A stretch of 64,000 bases of DNA from Terriglobia bacterium (GCA_020073375.1 JAIQFG010000003.1:1-64000); one strand, 5' to 3'; positions 34,772 through 43,871 are shown, counted from the stretch's first letter. Translations and numbers: made by a program. Notes: a model not told the origin generated them from the sequence alone.

Positions 34772-35359
34772 CTACTCGCGAAATACACCGTAGACCCACG
34801 GAATACTAAACTCGCCTTTCTGCATCTGAATAATAATGTCGTCGTGCGGCTGAAAGCGGTCGAAGTCGTTCTGATCCACCGCAATGCGCTCCACGCGCCG
34901 GCCGTAGCGCCACGAGGTGACCACCAGGCGCCGGCTGCGCGGCAATCCTCCCGTCGCGAATTTTCCGACCACCGTGGCCGGAACACGCACAGGCCGCGAC
35001 GTGTCCAGTTTCCCGTTCAGAAAGATCAGCCCCGCAAAAATCCACGGCACCGGGATCATTCCGAAATAAATCCTCTTCATAACTTCAATTTCCTGGTGCT
35101 TGCGCGCCCGGAAATCGATCCAGTAACCGAGCGCGAGCGAAAGAAAAAACACCAAGCCCGCGAAAATCAGTATGGAATCCAGTTCCAATGGAGGAAACAC
35201 CTGGCTGGCGGCGACAAACACGATGATCCCGACCAGAAAGATCGCCGTTCGACGCACCAGCCGCCGCCGCACAACCAGCTCGGCCGCGGCAGTCGTCAGC
35301 CCGCAGGCCAGGCACTGATCCGATGTGCGCTCGGAACCGCAATCTAGGCAATGTGTCAT
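34772..35359 (-). CDS. Zinc-ribbon membrane protein of unknown function
   Basis: 195 aa from the ATG at 35359. N-terminal rubredoxin-like zinc ribbon 'CLDCGSERTSDQCLACG' (about residues 4-20), a basic stretch, then two TM segments (about 38-58 and 62-82), a loop, a third hydrophobic segment near 98-115 and a soluble beta-rich tail. Its ATG overlaps the stop of the PilZ gene by 4 nt (ATGA), so it is co-translated with it. No family recognised; possibly part of c-di-GMP-responsive envelope signalling by association. Confidence 0.7.
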   Translation of the reverse strand: MTHCLDCGSERTSDQCLACGLTTAAAELVVRRRLVRRTAIFLVGIIVFVAASQVFPPLELDSILIFAGLVFFLSLALGYWIDFRARKHQEIEVMKRIYFGMIPVPWIFAGLIFLNGKLDTSRPVRVPATVVGKFATGGLPRSRRLVVTSWRYGRRVERIAVDQNDFDRFQPHDDIIIQMQKGEFSIPWVYGVFRE

Positions 35360-35694
35360 TTCACGGGCAGGGCCGCCAGAAGGCCTTCCAGTTGCTTCTT
35401 GCCGCTTTCCTCCGGAATGGAAAAACTGACGGCGATTCCCTTTTCCGGTTCCACGCGCATCACCGTGCAATCCAGCATCAGAACGGGCTGCAAGGCAAGG
35501 CGGCCCACGAAGCGCGCGCCCAGCCACAGCGGCGGTGTCAGCTCAATGAACAATCCGGCCGGGCCGATATCCCGCACCATTCCCACCAGAATGGCGGATC
35601 CCCATTCGATTTCAATTCTTCCGCTGAATTTCCGGCGCAGCGCATGGCGGCGCTCCGGCTTGGAGGGCGCCTCCGTCAAAGGCGTGGTTGTCAT
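35356..35694 (-). CDS. PilZ domain protein
   Basis: 112 aa. Binding motif 'ERRHALRRKFSGRIEIEW' (RxxxR, about residues 14-22) and 'VRDIGPAGLFIELTPPLWLG' (DxGxxG, a variant of DxSxxG). The barrel continues 'TVMRVEPEKGIAVSFSIPEE'. Likely c-di-GMP effector. It overlaps the downstream zinc-ribbon membrane protein by 4 nt. Distinct from the two PilZ proteins attached to PilB genes. Confidence 0.8.
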   Translation of the reverse strand: MTTTPLTEAPSKPERRHALRRKFSGRIEIEWGSAILVGMVRDIGPAGLFIELTPPLWLGARFVGRLALQPVLMLDCTVMRVEPEKGIAVSFSIPEESGKKQLEGLLAALPVK

Positions 35695-35853
35695 TGGTTT
35701 GTCCCACGCAGGATGCTAAGTGCCGCATCGCGGGGTGTCAAGTTTGGATTCGTACCTGTAAAGACCGGAATGAATGGGACGCCGCAAATGAAGAAGTAGA
35801 TTCCATTCGCCCTCGAAGACCGGCCCCCAAGAAATGCAATGTCGAATCCCAAA

Positions 35854-35920
35854 TGTAGCGCCCGCCTTCAGGCGGGCATTCGGGCGACGGGCGCGTGCCC
35901 GCCTGAAGGCGGGCGCTACA
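35854..35920. repeat. Inverted repeat of the GCGCCCGCCTTCAGGCGGGC type
   Basis: 'tgtagcgcccgccttcaggc' and its complement 'gcctgaaggcgggcgctaca' flank a short centre; each arm is itself a GCCCGCC-TTCA/TGAA-GGCGGGC palindrome. The rest of 35695-35995 shows no gene. Confidence 0.85.
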
Positions 35921-35995
35921 ACGCCAATTACCTGGGCCTCTTATGAGATGTGAAGCGTCAGATGCCGGTGTCCCGGCCAGTTCACCATCGATGGG

Positions 35996-36769
35996 CTACT
36001 CCTGGCAGTCCCGTGCAGCAAGTTCCTGCTGGAGCACGTCGCGAACGCCCGCGGCCAGATGCGTCAGGCCAAGCAAATCTTCAGCATCGCGCCGGGGCAG
36101 ATCCAGAGCGAGAGCGGCGGCGCATTCCGCAGGGACATGCGCGTGGCGCAGCAGCACGATCCGGACATTAACGATCTTCGACCATTTCTCGTGTTTTGCC
36201 ACGCTAGCCACTGTGCGAGCCGTTAACGTTTGCTTGGACAGCGCCTTCAGGAGTTGGGCCTCATTCAAAAATGGATTGTCGAGCGCGATCCGCGCGGCAT
36301 TTTCCGGCCCCTGCAGAATCAATCCCGCGGCAATGCGCGCCGACCCGCGCCGCGCCAGCATCAGCCGCTGCCCCAGCGGCAATTGCGGCAACTGCGCCAG
36401 CACGCGTTCCTCGGCCAGCCGCCGGAGTTCTCCCCGGGACGTGGGCAACAAGCCAATGCGCACCAGGTCCATCAAATGCAAATCGCGAAGGGCGCGCACG
36501 GCAATCAGCCGCGGCGTGTGCGGATGCGCCGCCAGGGCGCGCCGCACGCGGTAAACGGACTTCCACGTCTTGCGCTTGGAAATTTCCTCGACCAACGGGC
36601 CCGGCAAGTCTTTCCGCTCCAGAAGCAGGCAAACATGCGTCTCATCGAACGCAGGATTGTCGATCAGCAGACGCAGATCCTCCGGGGTGCAAGACAGGAG
36701 CAGCCCGGGAATATCCTCCAGCGAAGCCGTGCGGAGGTCTTGCGCGGCGATGCGGTCTTCAGTCGCCAT
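35996..36769 (-). CDS. Alpha-helical repeat protein of unknown function
   Basis: 257 aa from the ATG at 36769. Almost entirely alpha-helical, with HEAT-like repeating units: 'LLIDNPAFDETHVCLLLERK', 'ALAAHPHTPRLIAVRALRDL', 'IALDNPFLNEAQLLKALSK' and 'VRIVLLRHAHVPAECAAALA'. No signal peptide and no catalytic motif. I recall similar repeat proteins in Acidobacteriota but no assigned role. Its start overlaps the end of the kinase gene by 11 bp, so it is translationally coupled to it. Confidence 0.7.
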   Translation of the reverse strand: MATEDRIAAQDLRTASLEDIPGLLLSCTPEDLRLLIDNPAFDETHVCLLLERKDLPGPLVEEISKRKTWKSVYRVRRALAAHPHTPRLIAVRALRDLHLMDLVRIGLLPTSRGELRRLAEERVLAQLPQLPLGQRLMLARRGSARIAAGLILQGPENAARIALDNPFLNEAQLLKALSKQTLTARTVASVAKHEKWSKIVNVRIVLLRHAHVPAECAAALALDLPRRDAEDLLGLTHLAAGVRDVLQQELAARDCQE

Positions 36770-37703
36770 GAGTGGCCGCTTGCGTGGACGATCCGGCCAG
36801 TCGTGCGGCAATGCGCGCCGCGCCCACGGCCGGGGAAATTTCCAGGCGCGAAATCGTGGCGCGGGGAGCGCCGCTGCGCAGCACGGAATCCAGCAGCGCG
36901 TCGAGCGTCTGGCACCGCCCGAACACGCCTCCGACCTTCACTAGCTGAAATTCCTGATCGCGCAATTTCAGCCGGCGAACCACGGTCATGGCCAGATTTC
37001 CCAGGCCGATGGCCGCGGTAAACAGGATTTCCTTGGCCGCGCTGTCCTCCGCATTGGCCGCTTCCACCACCGCGGGAAAAAGCTTTGGAAAAATTTCATC
37101 GGGATTTTTCATGATGCGCTGCATCAGATCGTCCCAGTCCGGAGTCTCGAGGGCGGCGGGAATCATTTCGGCCAATAGCGTAACCGGCGCGTCCATGTCA
37201 CGCGTCCGAGCCACGGCGGCAACGGCGCGGCGGCCGATGTCATAGGCGCTTCCTTCATCGCCGATGCGCGGCCCGTAACCGCCTGAACGCGCCGTTGCCC
37301 CCCCGGCGTTTCGCCCGTACGCCGCCGATCCCGTGCCGGCAATCAGCACAACGCCGGGGCCGTCCCCGGCCGCGGCCTCCAGCGCAATTTCATGGTCCGT
37401 GGTGACTTTCACCACCGCGTGCGAGAATTCGTGCGTCAGAAACACGATCATGCGGCGAACGACGCTGCGCTGACCCGCGCCCGCCAGGCCCGCGCAGACG
37501 CCGGTTATGTCGCCCGGTTGCAGGTTTGCGGCGCGCAGCGCTTCCGCCGCAGCCTGGCCGAGCGAAACGAACGCGGCATCGAACCCGGCCCGCAGCGCGT
37601 TGGCCGGGCCGCCGTGTCCAGTGCTGACGATCTCTTGCGCCGCATTCAGCACAACGCAATCCGTCTTGGTCCCGCCGCCGTCAAATCCCAGCCAATAGGC
37701 CAT
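36759..37703 (-). CDS. BadF/BadG-family amino-sugar kinase (GlcNAc/MurNAc kinase-like)
   Basis: 314 aa. ASKHA-fold kinase: phosphate-1 loop 'WLGFDGGGTKTDCVVLNA' (residues 4-21), 'CAGLAGAGQRSVVRRM', 'GVVLIAGTGSAAYGRN', 'GGYGPRIGDEGSAYDIGRRA' and C-terminal 'LVKVGGVFGRCQTLDALL'. This subgroup contains N-acetylglucosamine kinases and the MurNAc/GlcNAc kinase MurK. Given NamZ, NagZ and MurQ just downstream on the chromosome, MurNAc or GlcNAc phosphorylation is the likely role, supplying MurNAc-6-phosphate to MurQ. Specificity cannot be read from sequence. Confidence 0.85.
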   Translation of the reverse strand: MAYWLGFDGGGTKTDCVVLNAAQEIVSTGHGGPANALRAGFDAAFVSLGQAAAEALRAANLQPGDITGVCAGLAGAGQRSVVRRMIVFLTHEFSHAVVKVTTDHEIALEAAAGDGPGVVLIAGTGSAAYGRNAGGATARSGGYGPRIGDEGSAYDIGRRAVAAVARTRDMDAPVTLLAEMIPAALETPDWDDLMQRIMKNPDEIFPKLFPAVVEAANAEDSAAKEILFTAAIGLGNLAMTVVRRLKLRDQEFQLVKVGGVFGRCQTLDALLDSVLRSGAPRATISRLEISPAVGAARIAARLAGSSTQAATHGD

Positions 37704-37790
37704 GGTCCCTCGTGGAGTGCCTTACTCTTGCATTTCGCAGGCGCGCTTGACGCCGCATTCCAGCAACCCTATGATCGCCACGCCCGCGCC

Positions 37791-39266
37791 ATGCGCCTGA
37801 CCGCTCTCGACCTCACCTTCATCGTCGTTTATCTGGCCGGTATCACGGCCTTCGGCATAGCCCTGCGCAGAGGCCAGAGCACGGTCCGCGATTATTTTCT
37901 CGGCGGCCGCACAGCGCCCTGGTGGGCCCTGGCGTTTTCGATAGTCGCCACGGAAACTTCCACGCTCACCATCGTCGGCACTCCGGCACTGGCCTTCGCG
38001 GGAAATCTGACCTTCCTGCAACTGGTGCTCGGATACCTCGCCGGCCGGGTGGTAATCGTCCTTGTCTTCCTCCCCCGCTACTTCCGGGGAGAATATTATA
38101 CGGCCTACCAGTTGATGGAAAGGCGCTTTGGCGCAAAGGTTAAGGCAGTGGCGGCCAGCACCTTCCTGGTCACGCGCGCGCTGGCCGAGGGCGTGCGCAT
38201 CGCCGCCATCGGGTTCGTCATTCAAGCCGCGTTTGGCACCGGGCAGCGCACTTCGGTCCTGCTGATCGTGGCTCTGGTGCTGGTCTACACGTTCGAGGGC
38301 GGAATGAAAGCCGTGATCTGGACCGACGTGGTCCAGTTCCTGCTTTATTTCTCCGGCTCGATCGCTACGTTCTTCATTCTGCTGCACGCCATCCCCGGCG
38401 GCTGGGCCTCGGTCGTTCACGCAGCATCGGCGACGGACAAATTCCGCTTGTTCGATTTCTCCTTCAGCTTTACCAATCCCGGAAAGACCTACACGTTCTG
38501 GTCCGGCATGATTGGCGGGACATTTCTGACCATGGCGAGCCACGGCACCGATCAGACCATTGTGCAGCGGCTTTTGGCCGCGAAATCCGAGCGCGAGAGC
38601 AAAATCGCGCTGCTGGCCAGCGGCGGAATTATTCTGTTTCAGTTTGCCCTGTTTCTGGTACTGGGCGTGATGCTCTACGCCTGGCAGGGCGCGCCTGTGG
38701 TTCATGCGGGGCAAAGCTATGATGCGGTGCTACCCGGTTTCATCGTCACCGCCATGCCCTCTGGAATGCGCGGCTTCATGATCGCCGCGATTATCGCCAT
38801 CGCCATGTCCAATGCCAGCGGCTCGCTCAACTCCCTGGCCGCGTCCAGCGTTCTTGATTTTCAGGAACTGCGTGGTGGCTATGAGCCCGGCGGCGCGCAA
38901 CGTGCCTCGCAGGAAAAAAATCAAGTTTCGGCGCCAGCAGATGCGCCGCGCAATTTTCTCCGCTATTCCCGCGGGGTAACGCTGATTTGGGGCGCGATTC
39001 TCGCTTTGCTGGGCACGCTCAACTGGGGACCAATGCTGGAGGCGGGTCTGACCATCGCGTCGATCACGTTCGGCATTTTGCTCGGGCTTTTCCTGCTAGC
39101 GTTCCTATTGCGGCGGGCAACGGCTTCGGGAGTGCTCATCGGAATGTTCGCCGGCCTCGCCGCAATTCTCTACATCCACTTCCGCACGCCGCTGCTTTGG
39201 ACGTGGTATGTCCCCGCTGGCACGCTGATCACTTTTTTGGCGGGAGCAGTGGGGAGCCTTTGGTAG
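37791..39266 (+). CDS. Sodium:solute symporter, putative amino-sugar importer
   Basis: 491 aa from the ATG at 37791, about 13 TM helices. SSS-family signatures: 'YFLGGRTAPWWALAFSIVAT', 'ETSTLTIVGTPALAF', 'VYTFEGGMKAVIWTDVVQFL', 'ASHGTDQTIVQRLLAAKSE' and 'AIAMSNASGSLNSLAASSVL'. A hydrophilic loop near 390-415 is low-complexity. Position between an amino-sugar kinase and NamZ/NagZ suggests that it imports MurNAc, GlcNAc or the disaccharide. It ends in a TAG supplied by the following inverted repeat. Confidence 0.88.
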   Translation: MRLTALDLTFIVVYLAGITAFGIALRRGQSTVRDYFLGGRTAPWWALAFSIVATETSTLTIVGTPALAFAGNLTFLQLVLGYLAGRVVIVLVFLPRYFRGEYYTAYQLMERRFGAKVKAVAASTFLVTRALAEGVRIAAIGFVIQAAFGTGQRTSVLLIVALVLVYTFEGGMKAVIWTDVVQFLLYFSGSIATFFILLHAIPGGWASVVHAASATDKFRLFDFSFSFTNPGKTYTFWSGMIGGTFLTMASHGTDQTIVQRLLAAKSERESKIALLASGGIILFQFALFLVLGVMLYAWQGAPVVHAGQSYDAVLPGFIVTAMPSGMRGFMIAAIIAIAMSNASGSLNSLAASSVLDFQELRGGYEPGGAQRASQEKNQVSAPADAPRNFLRYSRGVTLIWGAILALLGTLNWGPMLEAGLTIASITFGILLGLFLLAFLLRRATASGVLIGMFAGLAAILYIHFRTPLLWTWYVPAGTLITFLAGAVGSLW

Positions 39267-39336
39267 GACAGGCTTCAGCCTGTCGGTTTTTGCCATTACG
39301 AACACTAAACCTGACAGGCGGAAGCCAGTCCTACTG
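39263..39336. repeat. GTAGGACAGG-family inverted repeat bridging two convergent genes
   Basis: Left arm 'ggtaggacaggcttcagcct' carries the TAG stop of the symporter; right arm 'gacaggcggaagccagtcct' followed by 'actg' carries the complement of the TAG stop of namZ. As at 29667, the repeat is the whole gap. Confidence 0.9.
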
Positions 39337-40575
39337 TTGCCCATACAACAAATACTTCGCGCGCACCCTGCGAAACGCCGCAAGATCCTTATCCCAACCC
39401 GAAACGATGGCGGCCGGGGCTTCCCCGCGCTGAAGCCGCTCGACCGTCGCCGCATTTCCCAGCAGGAAAATCATTTTGCCCACATCGAATTTCCCCGGAT
39501 AAAGTTTTGCGAGCGCCGCGGCAATCTCCAACCCCATGCGCACCGATTGAAACGCCGCGCGATCGGTGACCATGGCCCGCGCCCCCTGGCATGGCTCGCC
39601 CTTGTACAATCCCGAATCCGGCGTGAATCGATCCGCTTCGAATCGCACGCCGGGAATCGCTCGCCCGTTCAGCTCCGCCGCGAATTCGGCGCCCCGAATC
39701 CACGATGCGCCCACGCGTTCCAGCGGATTGTCCGTCCCGCGCCCGACCGATACTCCACCAGCCTGCAGGATTTCCAGGCCCGCATAAAGCACGCCAGCCT
39801 CACTGGAGCGCAAATTGGGAGATGGATTCACCCAGGGCAGACCGGTCTGATCGAAATATTCGCTCCTCCTCCAATCCTGCATTCGAATGACGTGCAGGAC
39901 GACGCCGATCTTTTTTTCCACGTTGAACATTTTTGCCATTTCGCCCAGCGTCATGCCCATCCGCACGGGCATGGGAAAATAGGCCGTGAAACTCGTAAGT
40001 CCGCGGTCGAGCATGGGCCCTTCGATGCGTTCGCCGCCGAGCGGGTCCGGGCGGTCGAGCACGTAGTAGGCGAGATGGTGCGCCGCCGCCGCTTCCATCG
40101 TGTAGCCCATCGTGGCGATATACGTGTAAAAACGGACTCCGGCGTCCTGAATATCGAAGACAAGCGCGTCCAGGCCAGCGAGCATCGCGTCGGTGGGCCG
40201 TTCGGTATCGCCGTAGAGGCTGTAAACAGGCAGCCCGGTGGCCGCGTCGGTCGTGGACAAAACGCGCTCGTCCGCAAGGCCGCGAATTCCATGCTCCGGA
40301 CTGAACAGCGCCACCAGCTTCACGCCCGGCGCATGAGCCAGCAAATCGATCGTGCTGCGCCCGTTGCGGTCCACGCCGGTCTGATTGGTGATCAGCCCGA
40401 CGCGCTTTCCCTTGAGCGGCGCAAAATCCTGCGCCTCCAGCACGTCAATCCCCGTCAGCGTCTGCTGCGCCGCAAACGCCGGACTTTGAATCCACAGATG
40501 AACACAGATAAACACTGATAAGAACATAAGCAATTTCAGGGGATTGAAAATCCGCGAGTGAGAAGGCCCTTTCAT
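39331..40575 (-). CDS. namZ: Exo-beta-N-acetylmuramidase NamZ (DUF1343)
   Basis: 414 aa. Signal peptide with hydrophobic core 'LLMFLSVFICVHLWI' (about residues 15-29) and cleavage near 'PAFAAQ'. DUF1343 landmarks: 'GKRVGLITNQTGVDRNGRST', 'LFSPEHGIRG', 'VFDIQDAGVRFYTYIATMGY', 'DRPDPLGGERIEGPML' and 'LPWVNPSPNLRS'. NamZ removes non-reducing terminal MurNAc from peptidoglycan fragments. The adjacent NagZ/AmiE-like fusion and MurQ make salvage of cell-wall fragments the clear context. The signal-peptide core is encoded by a dispersed DNA repeat. Confidence 0.92.
   Translation of the reverse strand: MKGPSHSRIFNPLKLLMFLSVFICVHLWIQSPAFAAQQTLTGIDVLEAQDFAPLKGKRVGLITNQTGVDRNGRSTIDLLAHAPGVKLVALFSPEHGIRGLADERVLSTTDAATGLPVYSLYGDTERPTDAMLAGLDALVFDIQDAGVRFYTYIATMGYTMEAAAAHHLAYYVLDRPDPLGGERIEGPMLDRGLTSFTAYFPMPVRMGMTLGEMAKMFNVEKKIGVVLHVIRMQDWRRSEYFDQTGLPWVNPSPNLRSSEAGVLYAGLEILQAGGVSVGRGTDNPLERVGASWIRGAEFAAELNGRAIPGVRFEADRFTPDSGLYKGEPCQGARAMVTDRAAFQSVRMGLEIAAALAKLYPGKFDVGKMIFLLGNAATVERLQRGEAPAAIVSGWDKDLAAFRRVRAKYLLYGQQ
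40488..40527 (-). repeat. Dispersed 'ATCCACAGATGAACACAGAT' repeat inside namZ
   Basis: 'atccacagatgaacacagat' followed by 'aaacactgataagaa' lies in the signal-peptide coding part of namZ and reads, on the coding strand, as FLSVFICVHLWI. Its inverted partner is at 40705-40746, outside the gene. Confidence 0.88.
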
Positions 40576-40704
40576 GCTCGTGCTATAGGATACTCACAAC
40601 CCGGCTATCTGCAGGAACGGTTTTGCATCGTGTTTTCACGAGTCTAAACGCTCCAGTCCCTTGGTCCATCCCCAATCCCCATCCGCACGGCTCCGGCGGG
40701 CCTT

Positions 40705-40746
40705 GATCAGCTCTTATCAGTGTTTATCTGTGTCCATCAGTGGATT
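40705..40746 (+). repeat. Inverted partner of the repeat at 40488
   Basis: 'cttatcagtgtttatctgtg' followed by 'tccatcagtggatt' is the near-complement of the namZ-internal copy, 180 bp away in the namZ/nagZ divergent region. Related to the inverted repeat at 23012-23176. Confidence 0.88.
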
Positions 40747-40823
40747 GATTCGGATTTGTAAGCCCCCGGCGCGGATGCTATAAATAATTGCACGATGCAG
40801 GCGACAATTCCGGAATCCGCGCG

Positions 40824-43715
40824 ATGCGAAAATTAAGCCGCTGGATTCCACTGCTCGCTGTCTTCCTCATGGCGACCACAAGCCGCACCCAAAAATCTCC
40901 CGCCGCGCCCGCCGCGGCCAACCCGGCAAAACTTTCTCCCGAATCCGAGCGCTGGGTCGCGCAAACGCTCAAGAAAATGTCGCTCGACGAAAAAATCGGG
41001 CAGGTCTTCGCCGTGTGGGCCTACGGCTCGTTCATGTCCACCGAGAGCCAGGATTACCGCGACCTGCTGCACGACGTGGAGCAAAATCACATCGGTTCGT
41101 TCGCCATTCAAACGCAAGGCTCGCCCCTGGGCATCGTTCGCAGCCAGGTGTATCCGACGGCGGTGCTGGTCAACACGCTGCAAAGCCACGCCAAGATTCC
41201 TCTGCTGGTGGCCGCGGATTTTGAGCGCGGCACGTCCATGCGCGTCGAGGAAGGCTCGTCGTTCCCCCATGCCATGGCCGTCGCCGCCACGGGACGCCCC
41301 GAGGACGCCTACACCATGGGCAAGATTACGGCGCTGGAGGGTCGAGCGGTGGGCGTTCCCTGGATTTTCGCGCCGGATGCGGACGTGAACAGCAACCCCG
41401 ATAATCCGATCATCAACACGCGCTCGTTCGGCGAAGATCCCGCGCGTGTTTCCGAATTCGTCGCCGCGTTTATCCGCGGCGTCGAGGAAAACGGCGGCCT
41501 GGCCACGGCCAAACACTTTCCCGGCCACGGCGATACCAGCACCGATTCGCATCTCGACCTGCCAACCGTTACCAGCGACCGCGCGCATCTGGACCGCGTC
41601 GAACTCGCTCCCTTCCGCGCGGCCATTGCCGCCGGAACCAGCACCATCATGACCGGGCACCTTGCCGTGCCCGCTCTCGAGCCCAATCCCGACCTGCCGG
41701 CCACCATGTCTCCCAGAATTTCCACCGACCTGCTGCGCAAGCAAATGGGTTTCCAGGGCCTGGTGGTGACCGACGCGCTCGACATGGGCGGCGTAACGGT
41801 GCGCTACCCTCCCGGCGAAGTCGCGGTGCAATCCATCCTGGCGGGCGCGGATGTGTTACTTGTTCCGCCCGTTCTCGATGCCGCTCTGGCTGCGGTGCGC
41901 GACGCAGTCGCGTCCGGCCGCATCCCGTTGGCCCGCCTGGACGAAGCCGTCACTCGCGTGCTGCGCGCGAAAGCCAGACTCGGACTGAACAAATCGAAAC
42001 TCGTGGACCTGGACGCGCTCGGCGCAAAATTCGACCGCCCGGAATTCGATCGCGCCGCGCTCGACATCGCCGACCGCGGCGTCACGCTGCTCCGCGATGA
42101 CCAGCATATTCTTCCGCTCGATTCGACCAAGCCGCAGCGCGTACTCCTTGTCGGCATTTCCGGGGACAACGATCCCTACCCCGCCGGCAACCTGGAAAAT
42201 GAAATTCGCTGGCGCGTGGATTCGCTCACTTCGCTGCGCATCGACACACGATTCGTGCGCGCGGACATGGTCAAACTGCCTTCGCCAGATACGTACGACG
42301 TTGCCATCGCAGCCGTCTACGTTCGCGTCGCCGACCGCAAGGGCAGCATCGGCCTTCCCGACGACGAAGCCGCCGTGGTCGACCGCCTGCTCGCCGCCGG
42401 AAAGCCCGTGGTCGTTGCCTGCTTCGGCAGCCCGTATCTGGCCGAGCGCTTTCCTGCCGCGAAAACCTGGCTCGCGTCGTTCAGCACGGTGGACACCGCG
42501 CAGCGGGCCATGGGCCGCGCGCTGTTCGCGCAGATAGCTGTTGGCGGCCGCCTCCCCGTGAACATTCCGGGCGTCGCGCCTCTTGGCGCGGGGCTCGATC
42601 TACCCGCGAACCCCATGCAGTTGCGGGAGGCAAGCGAAAAATCCGAGGACAAGCTGCAGCCCGCGTTCGACGTGCTCAATCGCGCGGTCGCCGATCATGC
42701 ATTTCCCGGCGCCGTGCTCGCCGTCGGCTACCGAAACGAACTGGTCGTGCGCGAATTTGGCCGCCAGACCTACGACGCGAAATCGCCTGCCGTGAACGTG
42801 GACACGATTTACGACGCCGCGTCGCTGACCAAATCGGTGGTGACCGCAACGCTCGTGGCCATGCAGGTCGAAGCCGGCCGCATCGCTCTGGATTTGCCCG
42901 TCGCGCGCTACATTCCCGAGTGGAATTCCGGGCCAAATCCCGAATGGCGCAAGGCCGTGACCATCCGCCATCTGCTCACGCACTCTTCCGGCCTCGCCGC
43001 GCACAAGGATTATTTCCTCACGCTGCATTCCCAACGCGAAATGGTCGCCGCCATTTGCCGCGAGCCCCTGGAATACGCACCGGGCTCAAAAACGATCTAC
43101 TCCGATCTGGGATTTATCCTGCTCGGAGAAGTTCTGCAGCGCGCCACAGGCAAAACCGTCGAGCAACTGGCGCGCGAGCGCATCTTCGCGCCCCTGGCGA
43201 TGACCAATACTTTTTTTAATCCCGCGAAATCGCTCGCGGCGCGCATTGCCCCCACGGAAAATGACACCACCTTCCGCAAACGCCTGCTGCAGGGCGAAGT
43301 CGACGACGAAAACGCATTCGCCCTGGGCGGCGCCGGCGGGCACGCCGGGATGTTTTCGACCGCATCCGACCTGGCGGCTTTCTGCCAGATGCTGCTCAAC
43401 GGCGGCATCTACGACCACCAGCGCCTGCTCACCCGCGCGACGATCTCGCAATTCACCGCGCCCCAGCCCCTTTCCGCCGGCACGCGCACGCTGGGCTGGA
43501 TGACGCCCACTCCAAACTCATCGAGCGGCCGCTATTTTTCCGCGCGCAGCTTCGGCCATCTCGGCTTCACAGGAACGTCCATCTGGATCGATCCGGAAAA
43601 GCAACTCTTCGTCATCCTGCTCACCAATCGCGTCAACCCCACCCGCGACAACGACAAAATCACGGCCGTCCGCCCCGCCGTCCATGACGCGGTAATCGAA
43701 GCACTGGCCAAGTAG
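40824..43715 (+). CDS. NagZ-type GH3 beta-N-acetylglucosaminidase fused to a beta-lactamase-fold (AmiE-like) domain
   Basis: 963 aa from the ATG at 40824, with a signal peptide ('WIPLLAVFLMATTS'). Residues ~50-390 are a GH3 catalytic domain with the NagZ signature 'KHFPGHGDTSTDSHLDLP' (about 229-246, His acid/base) and nucleophile Asp in 'GLVVTDALDMGG' (about 317). A GH3 C-terminal domain follows (~410-590). Residues ~610-960 are a serine beta-lactamase/penicillin-binding fold: SxxK in 'DAASLTKSVVT' (S667), 'YSDLGFILLGE' (YxD, about 757) and 'FGHLGFTGTSIWID'. In Bacillus the equivalent YbbD (NagZ) and YbbE (AmiE) are separate. It should act outside the cytoplasm on muropeptides. Confidence 0.92.
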   Translation: MRKLSRWIPLLAVFLMATTSRTQKSPAAPAAANPAKLSPESERWVAQTLKKMSLDEKIGQVFAVWAYGSFMSTESQDYRDLLHDVEQNHIGSFAIQTQGSPLGIVRSQVYPTAVLVNTLQSHAKIPLLVAADFERGTSMRVEEGSSFPHAMAVAATGRPEDAYTMGKITALEGRAVGVPWIFAPDADVNSNPDNPIINTRSFGEDPARVSEFVAAFIRGVEENGGLATAKHFPGHGDTSTDSHLDLPTVTSDRAHLDRVELAPFRAAIAAGTSTIMTGHLAVPALEPNPDLPATMSPRISTDLLRKQMGFQGLVVTDALDMGGVTVRYPPGEVAVQSILAGADVLLVPPVLDAALAAVRDAVASGRIPLARLDEAVTRVLRAKARLGLNKSKLVDLDALGAKFDRPEFDRAALDIADRGVTLLRDDQHILPLDSTKPQRVLLVGISGDNDPYPAGNLENEIRWRVDSLTSLRIDTRFVRADMVKLPSPDTYDVAIAAVYVRVADRKGSIGLPDDEAAVVDRLLAAGKPVVVACFGSPYLAERFPAAKTWLASFSTVDTAQRAMGRALFAQIAVGGRLPVNIPGVAPLGAGLDLPANPMQLREASEKSEDKLQPAFDVLNRAVADHAFPGAVLAVGYRNELVVREFGRQTYDAKSPAVNVDTIYDAASLTKSVVTATLVAMQVEAGRIALDLPVARYIPEWNSGPNPEWRKAVTIRHLLTHSSGLAAHKDYFLTLHSQREMVAAICREPLEYAPGSKTIYSDLGFILLGEVLQRATGKTVEQLARERIFAPLAMTNTFFNPAKSLAARIAPTENDTTFRKRLLQGEVDDENAFALGGAGGHAGMFSTASDLAAFCQMLLNGGIYDHQRLLTRATISQFTAPQPLSAGTRTLGWMTPTPNSSSGRYFSARSFGHLGFTGTSIWIDPEKQLFVILLTNRVNPTRDNDKITAVRPAVHDAVIEALAK

Positions 43716-43791
43716 GACAGGCTTCAGCCTGTCGCTTTTGATTTTCCCCACCGCCGGCCAACCCCGACAGGCTGAAGCCTGTCCTACTGGA
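43712..43791. repeat. GTAGGACAGG-family inverted repeat
   Basis: Left arm 'agtaggacaggcttcagcct' includes the TAG stop of the NagZ fusion gene; right arm 'gacaggctgaagcctgtcct'. About 40 bp between arms, separating the fusion gene from murQ. Confidence 0.9.
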
Positions 43792-43871
43792 ACCCCTTAC
43801 CAACTAAGCGATTCTGCACGGATTCCCCGCAGCAAAATGCGCCGCGCGCGTGCGATGATGGATACCGAAAC

